Shown one piece after another: positions 24,701 to 37,364 of a stretch of 64,000 nt of DNA (position 1 is the stretch's first letter; each line of letters starts with the position of its first letter). Both the position numbers and the translations under genes were made by a program. Origin of the DNA: Cichorium intybus (taxonomy: Eukaryota > Streptophyta > Magnoliopsida > Asterales > Asteraceae); the NCBI GenBank assembly GCA_023525715.1, contig CM042013.1:83254494-83318493 (forward strand), written 5' to 3'. Under the pieces are notes generated by a model that ran no database searches, was not told the origin of the DNA, and worked only from the letters and a program-made list of their open reading frames with translations.

Positions 24701-26321
24701 CTAATTACAAAAACTTATATCATCTCTTAATCCAATGCTCCTAGCATGCTGATTATGCTTAATCCTACTCAGAGCCTTTGTCAAGGGATCTGCAGGATTA
24801 TCTTCCGATGATACCCTCTTTACAAGGAGGAGACCTTCTTCTACCCTATGCCTGATGTAGTGGTACTTTCTGTCGATATGTCTGGACTTTCCATGATCTC
24901 GCGGTTCCTTTGTCAAGGCGACCGCACCTTCATTATCGCAGAACAGTTCCAAGGGCTCCTGAATACTCGGGACTACTCCAAGGTCACCGATAAAGTTCTT
25001 CAGCCAAGCCGCTTCCTTTGACGCTTCACTTGCTGCTATGTACTCTGATTCGCACGTAGAATCAGCCACTGTTTCTTGCTTGGAACTTTTCCAAGTAACT
25101 GCTCCACCGTTCAAAAGGAATACCCAGCCCGACTGAGATCGACCACTGTTTCTATCCGTCTGAAAACTGGCATCTGTATATCCTCCAACTCTCAAGGTAT
25201 CACTGCCACCGAGGACTAACACCATGTTCTTGGTCCTTCGCAGATACTTGAGTATATTTTTCACAGCTATCCAATGTGCCCTTCCAGGGTTACCCTGGTA
25301 TCGACTGACCATGCTTAAAGCAAAGGCCACGTCAGGGCGAGTACACGTCATAGCGTACATGATCGATCCTACAGCCGAAGCGTAAGGTACTCGACTCATT
25401 TCAGCTATTTCTTCGTCTGTACTCGGACTTTGAGTCTTACTCAATTTTGCATTACTTTGGATAGGTAGCTCTCCCTTCTTGGAATTTTCCATACTAAACC
25501 TTTTCAGTACCTTTTCCAAGTATGTACCCTGACTAAGTCCAATTAGTCTCTTCTTCCTATCTCTCAATATTCTTATCCCCGAGAATATAGGCAGCCTCTC
25601 CTAGGTCCTTCATGGCAAAACATTTCCCAAGGCAAGCCTTGACATCTTGCAAGGTTGGAATATCGTTTCCCATGAGCAGTATGTCATCGACATACAGCAC
25701 CAGAAAGGCGACTATACTCCCACTAGCCTTGACATATACGCAGGACTCATCCTCACTCCTAGAGAAGCCAAACTCTTTGACTTTCTCATGGAAACAAAGA
25801 TTCCAGCTGCGAGAAGCTTGCTTCAATCCGTAGATTGATCTCTCAAGCTTACACACCTTATTAGGATACTTTGCATCGACAAAACCCTCTGGCTGATTCA
25901 TGTAAACATCCTCAGTCAACTTCCCATTAAGGAAAGCGGTTTTGACGTCCATCTGCCAAATTTCATAGTCATGAAATGCAGCTATGGCCAGCATAATCCT
26001 AATAGACTTTATCTTGGCTACTGGTGAGAAGGTCTCGTCATAGTCAACCCCTGGGGTTTGAGTAAACCCCTTCGCAACCAGTCTTGCCTTGAAAGTGTGT
26101 ACTTTTCCGTCCATGTCGGTCTTCTTCTTGAAGATCCATTTGCACCCGACTGTCTTTCGACCCGGTACGTTGTCAACCAAGTTCCAAACTTGATTGTCAT
26201 ACATGGACTTGATCTCGCTATCCATGGCCTCTTTCCACTTGGCAGACTCAGGGCCCGCCACTGCTTCCTGGTAGTTAGCTGGTTCATCCAAATTTATCAG
26301 TGTCCTATCACTGACAAACAT
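24701..26321 (-). pseudogene. Copia reverse transcriptase and RNase H, one frameshift
   Basis: 26321-25557 gives the reverse transcriptase: WKEAMDSEIKSMYDNQVW, KWIFKKKTDMDGKV, QMDVKTAFLNG, YGLKQASRSWN and the active-site YVDDILLMG. A frameshift near 25560-25567 separates it from 25567-24701, which holds the end of the domain and the RNase H (GYTDASFQTDRNSG, WKSSKQETVADSTCESEYIA, IDRKYHYIRHRVE) up to the natural stop at 24701. Confidence 0.9.
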
Positions 26322-27947
26322 GTCCCATCCGAAGTTATATGGAACCCATAAAACTCGGGTGGCATGCTAACCCTACCGGAACGCCTAAGAGGTAAGGATA
26401 CATCTGTCGGACCAACAGGAACTTCTTCCTCATGTTGGTTGCTAGTTTCTCCTAAGGTTGCGTCATCTGATGACTCTTGAATTTCTTTCAGATCAATGGT
26501 ACTCCCACTGTCCTCTTTGAATATGAGCTCTCTCTCTCGAAAGACCGCTCGTCTAGCTACAAGGACCACGTCCTCGCTGGGTCTGTAGAATAGATATCCA
26601 ATGGACTGTTTGGGATAACCAAGGAAGAAACACCTTTCGCTTCTTTCTGCGAGTTTGTCTTGAGTCTCTCGTCTAACGAAAGCCTCACAACCCCATACTT
26701 TGATATGTGCCAACGAGGGAACTTTCCCCGTCCATATTTCATGAGGTGTTTTAGCAACGTTTTTAGTAGGGACAAGATTGAGGATATGGGCGGCAGTCTC
26801 TAAGGCATACCCCAGAAGTGAATGGGAAGTGAAGCTGGACTCATCATGGACGAACCATGTCCAACAGGGTTCGGTTGTGCCTCTCCGCAACACCGTTCAA
26901 CTGTGGTGTCTTGGGAGGTGTCAACTGCGAAACTATTCCGCATTCCTTTAGATAGTCTAGGAACTCGATACTTAGATACTCTGCGCCTCTGTCGGACCTG
27001 AGCATCTTTATCTTCCTGCCTAATTGATTCTCTACCTCGTTCTTAAACTCTTTGAACTTTTCAAAGGTGTCCGACTTGTGCTTGATCAAGTAGATATAAC
27101 CGTATCTACTAAAATCGTCGGTAAAGGTCACGTAGAACCGCGTGCCATCCTTTATGGTTGATCTGAATGGACCACACACATCCGTGTGAATGATGTCCAG
27201 CAGACCCTCACCTCTTTCAAAAGACCCTTTGAAAGGTGATTTAGTCATCTTGCCCAACAGACAAGATTCGCATACATCATCCGACCTGAGGTCGAAGGAT
27301 TCCAACACTCCATCCTTTTGGAGTTGGGCGATGCGTTTCTTGCTGATGTGCCCGAGCCGACTATGCCACAGACATGCCTTTTCTACACCACTAGTAGAAT
27401 CAATATAATTTACACTATGTCCTAAATTGTCAACACATTCAACAGTTTCATACACACCATCACAAGGATAAGTAGTAAAACTCAAAATACCATTTTTGAA
27501 AACAGAAATCGAACCAATTTTATTATCAAAAGAAAATTGAAATCCTTGTCTGAACAATGCGTGAAATGAAATAATGTTTCTTGCCATTTCTGGCGAATAG
27601 CAACAATTAAATAACTCTATACTAACATCACTACTAAGCACTACACTGTAAACGCCGATCTTGGTAACAGGGGACGATCTCCTATTGCCCATGATCAGGT
27701 TCAGTCTACCGTGCTCCACCTCCATGCTTTCCTTTAGGCCCTGCAGATCAGAACAAATGTGAAAACCACATCCTGTATCAAGGACCCAAGAATTAGAAGA
27801 TGGTGAGTTTTTAGAGATAGTGTATATACCTGCTGTCGATGGCTTTACTTTCCCATCCTTGACATCCTGCAAGTATTTGGGGCAGCTTCTCTTCCAATGG
27901 CCCTTCTCTTTGCAGTAAAAACAGTTGGCTTCATCGGGGTTGGCCAC
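26297..27947 (-). pseudogene. Copia zinc knuckle, protease and integrase, frameshifted
   Basis: 27947-26844 begins with the knuckle CFYCKEKGHWKRSC, then the protease WVLDTGCGFHICSD and the integrase: an HHCC finger (LWHSRLGHISKKRI, CESCLLGK) and the core with HTDVCGPFR, SDRGAEYLS and NGVAERHNRTLLDM. A frameshift near 26870 moves the end of the integrase into 26893-26297 (ETAAHILNLVPTKNV, HIKVWGCEAFVR), and another near 26310 leads to the reverse transcriptase. Confidence 0.9.
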
Positions 27948-27971
27948 ACAAGGAATTTGGGAAGACTTGGT

Positions 27972-28730
27972 TCACGAGCCATTGCATGACGACCCGACCT
28001 GAACCTTTTCCCTCCAATTTTGCTTAGGAAGGCCCTTCCTCTTCTTTCCTTTGCCACTTCCAATGGCTAGGACGGGCTGATTAACCGAGGGTACACTTTT
28101 ACCCTTCCTCCCGTCCTCAGCAACTCGAATCATGCGATGCAACTCAGTAAGGTTAGCCTGATTGTTGTTCAAATGATAAGCCAGCCTGAACTGGTCATAA
28201 GAACTCGGTAGGGAGTTAAGCACTATGTCAACGGCCAACTCCTCCGGTACAGGCATCGCAAGCTTTCTAAGCCGCTCCACGTCACCTTGCATTCTTTCCA
28301 CATGAGCGCATATGGACTCTCTATCTTTAGGTTTGCTGTTCGTGAAGTCCTTGACCACATCGCACCTCTCGATGCGCTCTTGCTTGCGGAACTTTTCCGC
28401 AAGCTCCTTGTGCATCTCAAAGGGCCAATAGTCTTCGTATATCCTTTGCAATTCGGGGTTCATTGTGGCGATCATGATGCAGGCCACTTTGGTCGCATCA
28501 TCAGAATGTTTTTGGTACGAGGCAATTTCCTCGGGAGTAGCAGTTTCAGGGTCAACATCGACAAGCTCAGTCTCGAGAACATACTCTTTGTTCTCGTACC
28601 TCAAGGCCATCTTGATGTTTCTAATCCAGTCATTGTAGTTTGTCCCGTTCAATTGAACCTTGGAACACAGTGAGAGGATAGAGGGAACACTGGAGTTTGA
28701 TTGGGGAGCGGATTGATCAGCAGAAGACAT
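27972..28730 (-). CDS. Copia Gag
   Basis: 252 codons from the ATG at 28730. A typical copia gag start (KVQLNGTNYNDWIRNIKMAL) is followed by a helical UBN2-type body (HKELAEKFRKQERIERCDVVKDF, YDQFRLAYHLNNNQANLTELHRM) and a Lys-rich tail. The TGA at 27972-27974 lies in the same frame as the downstream knuckle, 8 codons before it resumes at 27947, so it is best read as a nonsense mutation within one gag-pol frame. Confidence 0.88.
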   Translation of the reverse strand: MSSADQSAPQSNSSVPSILSLCSKVQLNGTNYNDWIRNIKMALRYENKEYVLETELVDVDPETATPEEIASYQKHSDDATKVACIMIATMNPELQRIYEDYWPFEMHKELAEKFRKQERIERCDVVKDFTNSKPKDRESICAHVERMQGDVERLRKLAMPVPEELAVDIVLNSLPSSYDQFRLAYHLNNNQANLTELHRMIRVAEDGRKGKSVPSVNQPVLAIGSGKGKKRKGLPKQNWREKVQVGSSCNGS

Positions 28731-30068
28731 CTATAAAATAAGGTAAGTTTAATTAGATACATGTCGGTCCTTATAATAACCCAATATAAAATAAGGCTAG
28801 GATCCAACTATAACAATTTGCAACATAGAAGAGGGATGCCGTAATCTATAAGCAAATTTTATAAAGGTAGGCGAATGACGATTCAGCCAATTCCACCGCG
28901 GAAAAATAATCTTATTATAAATGGAATTCCTAGTTTCTTTTGAGATATATTGAACTGTTCAATAGCATGTTTAATCTCGGATATGCCCCACCGTTTGTGA
29001 CTGGGATGCCGAGGATCACAAACCGGGTGTGAATAACCATGCAAATTAGCTTGGTACTCTCGGGGTCCATTATCATCTCAAATTGATGTGCCGGTAAACC
29101 ACACACGCTCCATCAACAATGATAACACCCGAGACACCCATTGCCACTCTTTATGAACCCCCATTGGTGTGCCGGTAAACCACACACGCTCCACCAACGT
29201 TTCATAAAGTGCAATGTGCAATTTCGTGGGTTAGCATCAAATTCACATTTTTCCCTAAAGTAACTAGATTGGGATTTTGTAAATAGTTCTAGTACTTTGA
29301 TCATTATACTTTTAATGATTAAGCGGTTCTGTCAAACCAGTTCGGCTAACGACCCTCCACTGATCAGGCGAGCCGTGGGTGAGAGTGTTCACCCATTAGA
29401 CTACCATTTTATAGGCAGTTTCCTTATACCCACTTTATAGACCAGCTTCGTGAATGAGGCCTACTATTGATTTGACTAACCAAATTTATCTCATATATAT
29501 AGTATTAACTTTTAATAACATATATAAGATGTATTTTAAAACCCTTTAAAATATTCAAGGTTTATCTTTTAATTTTACCAAATTTAATAATTAAATTTTG
29601 AATTAAATTAAACCTTAAATTCGATTTAATCAATTTTAATTACCAATTAATTAAATTAATTAAATCTAAATATTTTAAACATTTTAAAATATTTTCCTGG
29701 ATTTATTCCATTAATTTCGCAATTTTAAAATTAATTAAATCCCTTTTGAATTATCTTTTAATTAACAATTAATTAAATTAATTCAAATGTAGATAGGTTT
29801 ATCCAAATTAATCAAATTAATTAAACCTATCCTAAACCCCCTAGAATTCGAATTCAAATAATGGGGTTTAAGGTTATCCATTTAATTAACAAATAAAGTT
29901 ACCAAAAATAGAAAACCTCCTAAAACCCTAATTGAAATTTTCGAAAATAGCAAGGGGGGATTAGGGTTTCCAAAACCCTAATCCTAGAAATCGATCAACA
30001 TTATAATTAGGGTTTATAGGCTTTAAACCCTAAAACAGTTATAACAATTCAACAAGAAAACAAAACAG
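28731..30068 (-). other. Long 5' leader of the copia element
   Basis: About 1.3 kb between the primer site and gag with no coding frame. It has a ~34-base direct repeat (29083-29116 and 29164-29198, 81 bases apart), each with 'gtgccggtaaacc' and 'cacacacgctcca'. The half nearest the LTR is very AT-rich (29500-29900, many 'attaatta' words). Confidence 0.7.
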
Positions 30069-30080
30069 GCTCTGATACCA
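30069..30080 (-). promoter_or_regulatory. iMet-tRNA primer binding site of the copia element
   Basis: TGGTATCAGAGC on the minus strand, one base from the 5' LTR. It is the standard complement of the plant initiator methionine tRNA 3' end. Confidence 0.95.
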
Positions 30081-30081
30081 C

Positions 30082-31975
30082 TGAAAGGTTTTCTGCAAAC
30101 CTTGAACTAAATAACCTAAGTTCACATGCAACCTATAAGGATCTATGTTTTCTTCTAATTGAACATATAACAAAACCTAAAGGCCCAAAGAAAATTAACT
30201 AAAAGAATAAAATTAGAAAAACCAACCTTTTAGAATTTTCTGGAAGCTGAGCAGCAAAATTATCCTGCCTCAAATGAGATCACACCCAAGCCAGAGGTTA
30301 TGCAGATCGAAAATCCCAGAGAGAATATATGAAAGTGGCGAAATTTAATGATGCTTGGGTGACACGCGCAGAGGTCGTCGTGCGGTCAAAAATAAGAGAA
30401 AACCTAACACACACTAGTATAGCAGTAGTCAGGGTCGATCCACAGGAGCTTCGTGATTAGACTAGATGAGAGATTACCAACTAATAGTGTCATAGCTATA
30501 GTCGGAGGATCTGGTTTCTATCTTCCTAATCACCAGCAAATGAGACAGTGATCAAACACACCAAAGCCAAGCTAAGCTATGCTCAAATGAACCTAGTCAC
30601 TTTCTGAAATCAGAAGTACATCTCTGAGTCAGAAGCAATCAAAGGCATCCAAACTAGCAAAACCAAGCAAAGCATAAACTAGCCACTAACTAAAGTTCTA
30701 TTGAACAATTATTAGCCAAGGTTTAATGCTTACCAAATAACCTAATTAGCTACTGATTTCAGCTAAAAAAACAGTCCTAACAAGGTCCACACACAATTCA
30801 AACACAAACAATCAATCAAAACCAAACATAAGCATGAAAACACCGAAAAGCTAAGATTAAATGTAACCAAATGCTTTTCATTCACTAAATCCGAATTCCA
30901 ATCACAAAAACAGTAACCAAATGTTTCAAAATCAGAAACCTAAGTGCTCAAGTCAGTGGTTGTCACTCCCAAAGACTTTAGCTACAAAAACTACTTGTTA
31001 CTAAAAGGAAATTAAATCAAAAATCATAAAATACCAATTGTGAGTCTTCTGAAATGAAATCCTGGAGTCAAAGAGCTTCAAGGTCGATTTTACACCCGGT
31101 CTTTGCTAGGGTTTTCGGCTGAAAATGCATCTATTTATACTTGCAAATTTCCCGCAGCCGCGCCGCGCAGAAGTGAAATCCGCGGCGCGCGTACTGATCT
31201 CTTCCCGTTTCTTCGACATTTGAATGTGTTGCACCGCCTTAAGCCCGCGTCGCGCATGGTTAATTCCCGCGGCACGCGTACGAGTTCTCTTGATTTTTCA
31301 TTCCTTCCCAACTTCTTTCTTTTGTACGCTTTTAGTCCCTGTTTCTATTCTTTTTCTCCAAACAAGTCCTGGCACGAAAAGTGAGAATACCCAGACATAT
31401 TTGATATAATTTTATCAAGAACAGGGCTCAACAACGCCTAAAATACTTGATATCACTAGGCGTTGTCACTGGGAACCCCTATTTATAGTTTCCAAATGGC
31501 CAGTTGATAAACCTTAGAGATAAACCTTTTTGAATTCAAATAAGATAAACATTTTATCTTATAATTCAAATTCCTATTTATCCTTATTTATCAATTTCGA
31601 AATTATATATATCCATATATAGATTTCGACTTTCAACTGGTCACTCCACACTGTCACTTACTCAACTATTGAATAATTACAATTTTAGTCCCTGCACCTT
31701 TAATTAATTAATTTAATCCCCAAATTAAATCCAATTAATTCTGGATTAATTCCTAATTAATTAATATAGTTTCTAATTAATATATTATCACTTTAATATA
31801 TTAATAAACCATATATTTAATTCCTGTTGATTTATTAATCCCATAATAAATCAATCTTTCTCTCTACCGAATTTTCTACCAAACCTCCAGCCATGAGGGC
31901 AACCCAAATGGACTGTGCTTCTGTTAATTAGGTAAATACTAATTATTAGTCATGGCTTAGACACCTAATCCAACA
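30082..31975 (-). repeat. 5' LTR of the copia element, interrupted
   Basis: Same 780 bp as 23073-23852, but split by an insertion at 30360-31468 that carries a 5-bp duplication (ttggg/ctggg). Confidence 0.93.
30360..31468. mobile_element. Solo LTR-like insertion in the copia LTR
   Basis: 1109 bp starting TGACACGCG and ending GTTGTCA, so it has TG..CA ends with short inverted termini, and it is flanked by ttggg (30355-30359) and ctggg (31469-31473). It encodes nothing. It holds a GC-rich island (31150-31290) with two units of CGCG-rich inverted words about 80 bases apart inside otherwise AT-rich sequence. A solo LTR left by recombination is the simplest reading; the source family is unknown. 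Confidence 0.7.
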
Positions 31976-32278
31976 AATTTGGACCTGCTGGAAGAAAGAC
32001 GCGAACTGGCCAGTGTTAGACAAGCAAGATACAAGTCTAACACAGAAAGATACTATAACAGACGAGTGAAAGGAAGGGCGTTCAAAGTGGGCGACTTGGT
32101 ATTACGGAAGAATGAAGTCAGCCACGCCCAGCCAAGAGGGAAGTTAGGTCCAACTTGGGAGGGCCCGTACAAAGTGGTAGAGGCACACCGGAATGGAGCA
32201 TACGTACTAGAAACCATGGATGGCAACCCGATACCAAGAACATGGAACATCCAGCACCTAAAGGGTTTCCATTTCTAA
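31976..32278 (+). pseudogene. Integrase C-terminus of Tat element A, second part
   Basis: Reading resumes right after the copia target duplication as LDLLEERRELASVRQARYK and continues through VGDLVLRKNEVSHAQPRGKL, GPTWEGPYKVVEA and PRTWNIQHLKGFHF to the natural stop. This is the DNA-binding C-terminus of the gypsy integrase. It has no chromodomain, as expected for Tat. Elements B and C end almost identically. Confidence 0.93.
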
Positions 32279-32429
32279 AAAGATCAATACAAGGCGATTT
32301 GAACAACTAATTGCAACATACTCTCCTTTTCTTTTTTTCCCCCTTTACTGACAAGAAAATGTAATGGATTCAATGTTGCAAAGAACTGAGTTTTGAAAAC
32401 TCCATAACATGGCACTCTTATTTGTAAAC

Positions 32430-32910
32430 ATCGATAACCGTTGGCTGACCTGATCATCCAGCCAACTTAACAAAAATTGGCTAAGCACTACTCGTATTAA
32501 GTCACAACTTAATACAAATGGCCGAGCACCACTCATGACAAGTCGCAACTTAACAAAAATTGGCCGAGCACCACTCGTATTAAGTCACAACTTAATACAA
32601 ATGGCCGAGCACCACTCATGATAAGTCGCAAGTTAACAAAAATTGGCCGAGCACCACTCGTATTAAGTCACAACTTAATACAAATGGCCGAGCACCACTC
32701 ATGATAAGTTGCAACTTAACAAAAATTGGCCGAGCACCACTCGTATTAAGTCACAACTTAATACAAATGGCCGAGCACCACTCATGATAAGTCGCAACTT
32801 AACACAAACTGGCTGAGCACCACTCGTATTAAGTCACAACTTAGTACAAACGGCCGAGCACCATCTATGTCAAGTCACAACTTAACACAACTGGTCAAGC
32901 GCTACTCGCA
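32430..32910 (+). repeat. Dimeric minisatellite after pol, element A (83-bp period)
   Basis: About five and a half copies of an 83-bp unit made of two similar halves of 41 and 42 bases, each starting 'ggccgagcaccactc' and continuing 'gtattaagtcacaactta' or 'atgataagtcgcaactta'. Measured starts at 32521, 32563, 32604, 32646 and 32687 alternate by 42 and 41. It lies between the end of pol and the end of the antisense gene. Confidence 0.93.
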
Positions 32911-33156
32911 TTAAAACACACCATAATACAACTGCTTAGACACTACTTACGTCAATGCCCATCATTTTCAAACAGGAATAGATGCAACACAAACAACCAA
33001 ACATTGTTCCATAAGAAAGCAGTTTACAAAAACAACAAACCAAATAAGACCATAACCTTGTCCATAACAAACACACAAAACACTTGTCCAATTACCAAAC
33101 CAAAAGAGATTATCTAATAATACCGGTACAACCATATCGAAAGACAAACAAACAAC
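32911..33156. other. Spacer between minisatellite and antisense gene, element A
   Basis: A-rich non-coding DNA. On the minus strand it is the 3' UTR side of the antisense gene; no clear poly(A) signal could be chosen. Confidence 0.5.
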
Positions 33157-35408
33157 TTACTCATCGGCCTCCACTTTAAGCAACTCCTTCAAACCATCCA
33201 CTCCAAGCTCTCCCAAACCCAACAATCCCGCATAGTCAAGCGTCACGAATTCTTCCATTGCATCATCAACTTCCTTGGCACACTCAGAGGCTGACCCTCC
33301 CTCCCCAACATCCGAACTCCCAATCTTCAACTCCTGACGCAGCCCACGCCTACCCACTTCTTCACCAGCCACATAACTTGTTCGACGGACGCGGTTGATC
33401 CCATGCATAAATTCGGGAATCAGAAATACCTTCTCCACAATTCTAGCAGCACCCTCCTCCGCAACCCACTTGAGATCTTTCTCTATTCTCTCCAAGACAA
33501 CCCCCTTTTCCCCCAAAAGACGATCTTTCTCGCACAATTCAGCTTCCACATTCTCTAACCGAATCATTAACCCCTCGTTATCCTGGTTAAGCCTTTCTAC
33601 CTGCTCCTCCACAGACATCTTCTCCGCAACAAGTAGCTCGCATTTGTGGTCAAATTGGCGAGCAGCAGCCTCCAACCGGGCAATATGACCCTCCAATTCC
33701 ATGTTCACTTTGCGTAGATGAGCACTTTCGGCCAGAGCGTTGCGAGCTTCAAGCTTCAAAGAATCTTGGAGAGAAGAGGACGCTGACAAACGTTCTATCC
33801 GCTTTGCCGCAGCGGCCAAGTAATAAGCAGATTGTGCAGAAGCAAACCTCAAGGTACTCACAAGGTTATCATTCGAAAAATTCTCCATCTCGGCCTCTGT
33901 GGCTGGGGGAAAAGCATGGAGAGCAAAATCAACAGTATTTTCTTGAGGAAACAAGCGGGACCCATTAACAAGCTTCCACTCAGGGACAAACGGCAAAGAG
34001 GAAAAATCGGTAAACACACGAGTATCCAAAGCCGCACCCCCACTATCACCAGCCCCAGAACCGCCCTCGCCACCGGCATTAGCATCAAAACCACCACCCC
34101 CATCACCTCCGAAACCTTCCATTCCACCGAAACCAGATAAGACCTTTGGGTCAAAAGACAATTCTTCATCACGATTTCCACTACTAGTACTCTCAAGCTC
34201 TATAGAAACTTTCTTACCACCAGCATTTGTTCCTTCATCATCAGGGATATCTATGATACCAAGGTCATCTTGCTTCAACTTGTTCAACAAATGGCGACGG
34301 TTTACCCTTCTAATCAACCTGGTATCTGGAGGATTATCCGACCCTCCCATCGATTCCCACACCATTTTCCTTTTGTTCGCTAATCGGACAGAACCCCTTA
34401 GAATACCCTCTTTACTATCCTGCACCGTCTCAGAGGACCCCTCACCATCACCTTTTGATAACCCCCAACCTTTGCATCCACTAAAGGTACACCCCCAGAC
34501 ATACCTTCCTCAATTTTCTTATCATCCGACTCCTGTATCTCCTTAGCCCGCGTAATAATGTCCGAATTACGAAAGAAGAATGAAGCGGCCACTTTGTCAA
34601 CCAGATCGACTTCTCGGTACTTCAGTTCTCCTTTTCCCCACTCCTTAGCAAGAACATCCTCGAAAGGCACTTTACACGGGACATCTGCAAAGCAAAAAGG
34701 CGAAATAAGAAGAAATCAAAAACAAAAAGTGGGAAAAGGACAATTCATACTTATTCGCAGTACGTAAAACTCCGGCATCTTCCCTCGCATACGCCATGCC
34801 GTACTTAGGCCTCCACCGGCCAGAATGAATTCCGGAAACTCTTCAGGAACAACCCGGAAACCGTTCAGGGTTTTCACTATTTGCTCTTGGTGGGGAAACA
34901 ATTTAGGAATTTGGTCAGAAGCAGCACCGGTCCGATGATACACCGTGCCAACACGCAAAAGATTAACCCACAACCACTTATCCTGCCAGTTCTTAGGAGA
35001 ATACTTGGGCTCCGGAATCAGCGTATGAACGGAAGTTTTCCTATAGAAAGCATAATTCTCCCCAGAAGGAGCGAAACGGAAGAAATGCTTAAAAACGTAA
35101 AAATCGGGCACAATACCTAGACTGCGACACAAAAGTTCGAAAGCCACTACCTTATTGACAGAGTTTGGTGTCAACTGGTGCAAACCAATGCTATTACGGC
35201 GCAGAACTTCACCTATAAAGTCTGACGTTGGCAGGCGATATCCGGCGTCGAAGGTTTTCAAATAAACGCCGGTTTTCCCCTCGGGAGGCAAAGAAAACCC
35301 TACGTTGGCGTTGGGAAGGAGAACTCCATCCTCCGGTTGAAAACCATATCGCTCTACCAGAGGACCATAAACATCGTCAAGAATTTCTTGACGATCGTGT
35401 TCCGCCAT
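33157..35408 (-). pseudogene. Antisense extra gene of Tat element A (Transposase_28-like), one frameshift
   Basis: Transcribed against gag-pol. Exon 1, 35408-34751, codes ~219 residues with the 'putative gypsy type transposon' core (GFQPEDGV, FDAGYRLPTSDF, LHQLTPNSVNKVVAFELL, DFYVFKHFFRF, GGLSTAWRMRGKMPEF). A 66-bp GT-AG intron (34750-34685) follows, after the first base of a codon. Exon 2, 34684-33157, starts VPFEDVLAKEW, then has a frameshift near 34460, a Gly/Asp-rich linker, the block DLV/NDNLVSTLRFASAQSA, a long coiled coil (about 210 residues rich in Leu, Glu and Lys) and the C-terminal GLGELGVDGLKELL. The start is chosen at MAEHDRQ. Function is unknown. The protein is related to those in B and C but clearly diverged. 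Confidence 0.85.
34685..34750 (-). other. Intron of the antisense gene, element A
   Basis: Donor GTATGAATTG, acceptor TTTGCTTTGCAG, T-rich before the acceptor. Removing it keeps the frame. It lies at the same codon phase and protein position as the introns in B (52896-52995) and C (56437-56538). Confidence 0.8.
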
Positions 35409-35560
35409 TCTTAAGATGAAAAGGGGGGAGAAGAGCAAAGGAGAAAAGATAGCAGAAGAAAATCAAAAGCAAGCAAGAAAGAGTAAGACGAAGAGAAAGA
35501 AATCGAGAACCCTAAAAGGATATTAATGAAAAGAAAGGGAGCGGGAAATTGAAAATCGTT
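35409..35560 (-). promoter_or_regulatory. Candidate antisense promoter, element A
   Basis: Upstream of the antisense ATG, the minus strand has TTTCCCGC (35541-35548), which equals the plant E2F consensus, then ATTAATATCC (TATA-like, near 35520) and a long C/T-rich leader. B and C have a matching CCCGC block at the same place. Confidence 0.45.
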
Positions 35561-35690
35561 CCTAATGATGGAAACGAAGAAGTCACATCACTCACGTCAA
35601 CCATAATAACGCCGATTTCCTCGGAAAACGAACTGCCTTTTTCCAATCTTGCTAGTCAAAACTAGACCACGTCATCGCCTTGACTACCAA

Positions 35691-35704
35691 GACTGGGGGG
35701 GACT
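35691..35704 (+). promoter_or_regulatory. Polypurine tract of element A
   Basis: Run of seven G within GACTGGGGGGGACT directly before the 3' LTR; it primes second-strand synthesis in LTR elements. Confidence 0.8.
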
Positions 35705-36266
35705 TCATGGTATATCATACGGATACGCATAGCTTTCCACCAGCACGCCAGCGACATGACTCGCCAGCATTCAGACAGACAGCCAGCCGCCAGAGGCCTG
35801 GCTGGACCTTATATGACTCAACAGTCGCTAAATGGCTGATTGCCACATATACCAATGCTAGAACAGCACGTCACCCTCTAACGGTCATCGTGCAAACCAT
35901 TTAGACACGAACGAACCAGGTGGTCCCCGAGCTACCACCTGGCCAGATGAATGAACCAATCACAGCCAGCGCCAGACAATCGACCAATAAGGTGAAGATC
36001 CGCTACCAACTGACAAGTGGTCCCCTCACAAGTATAACGGTATATGATGATCACGCCCTTGGTGAGATCATCATCGCATATTACCACTTACACTTACTTT
36101 TTCCGTACTCTCTCCACACTTTCCGACCACCGTGCTAACTTAATCGTCGGAGCGCCCTACCGGGATCGCCTCCCGGAGTGCGTCTGACCCTGTTTCTTTA
36201 TTGTTGTGAGCTCAGGTCAAGGATTCCAGCGTTCAGAGAATCGTCCCGAGACTAGAGTTTGCATCA
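35705..36266 (+). repeat. 3' LTR of Tat element A
   Basis: 562 bp, about 2.5% different from the 5' LTR by eye. It is followed by the target duplication TATAT. Confidence 0.9.
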
Positions 36267-36282
36267 TATATATATAGGGAAG

Positions 36283-36357
36283 GTTCAAATGAGAACATTT
36301 AAAATGTTGAGAACCGTGAGAGCCAATCTCGGCCCTTGACGCAATTCATCGAAGGGT

Positions 36358-36442
<85 letters not shown>

Positions 36443-36560
36443 AGATTAACAAGTGTGAACGCGTTGTAGACGATCAAACCCCACAGCCATTAGATTAGAA
36501 TAATGTGTGGCCTAGATTAGTTCTTTTAGTTCTCAATCTTTTAATGGTTTTTATTTGAAC
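36283..36560. mobile_element. MITE-like element between TA tracts
   Basis: The ends are 32-base inverted repeats matching at 26 positions. The left end starts GTTCAAATGAGAAC and the right end, reversed, starts GTTCAAATAAAAAC. Both sides are TA-rich and the interior holds a pure TA tract (36360-36440). No coding capacity. The 54665-54873 spacer starts with a related word order (GGATCAAGAGAGAACC). Confidence 0.65.
36360..36440. repeat. (TA)n microsatellite
   Basis: About 80 bases of pure TA inside the MITE-like element. Confidence 0.97.
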
Positions 36561-37308
<748 letters not shown>

Positions 37309-37309
37309 C

Positions 37310-37322
37310 TGGCGCCATCCGT
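37310..37322 (+). promoter_or_regulatory. Primer binding site of element B
   Basis: TGGCGCCATCCGT, one base after the LTR, nearly identical to that of element A. Confidence 0.75.
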
Positions 37323-37364
37323 GTTGTGACACGCAACGAGAAACCACCATTTTAATCTCCGGCA

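Larger units (their letters stand above)
23073..31975 (-). mobile_element. Ty1/copia retrotransposon nested in element A
   Basis: Reads on the minus strand. The 3' LTR is 23073-23852 (780 bp). The 5' LTR is 30082-31975, also 780 bp once a 1114-bp insertion is removed. About 7 differences separate them (0.9%). Target duplications are AGTTT (23068-23072) and AATTT (31976-31980), one base apart. The iMet-tRNA primer site, gag, protease, integrase, reverse transcriptase and RNase H are in the copia order. One stop and three frameshifts disable the polyprotein. I do not assign it to a named copia lineage. Confidence 0.93.

Noticed and set aside
31103..31409. 61- and 93-codon frames in the solo LTR-like insertion
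   Set aside because: They overlap in different frames within the GC-rich island and match no known protein.
32430..32910. CRISPR-like array
   Set aside because: The repeated words are directly adjacent 41-42-base halves of a tandem satellite with no unique spacers, in a plant genome.
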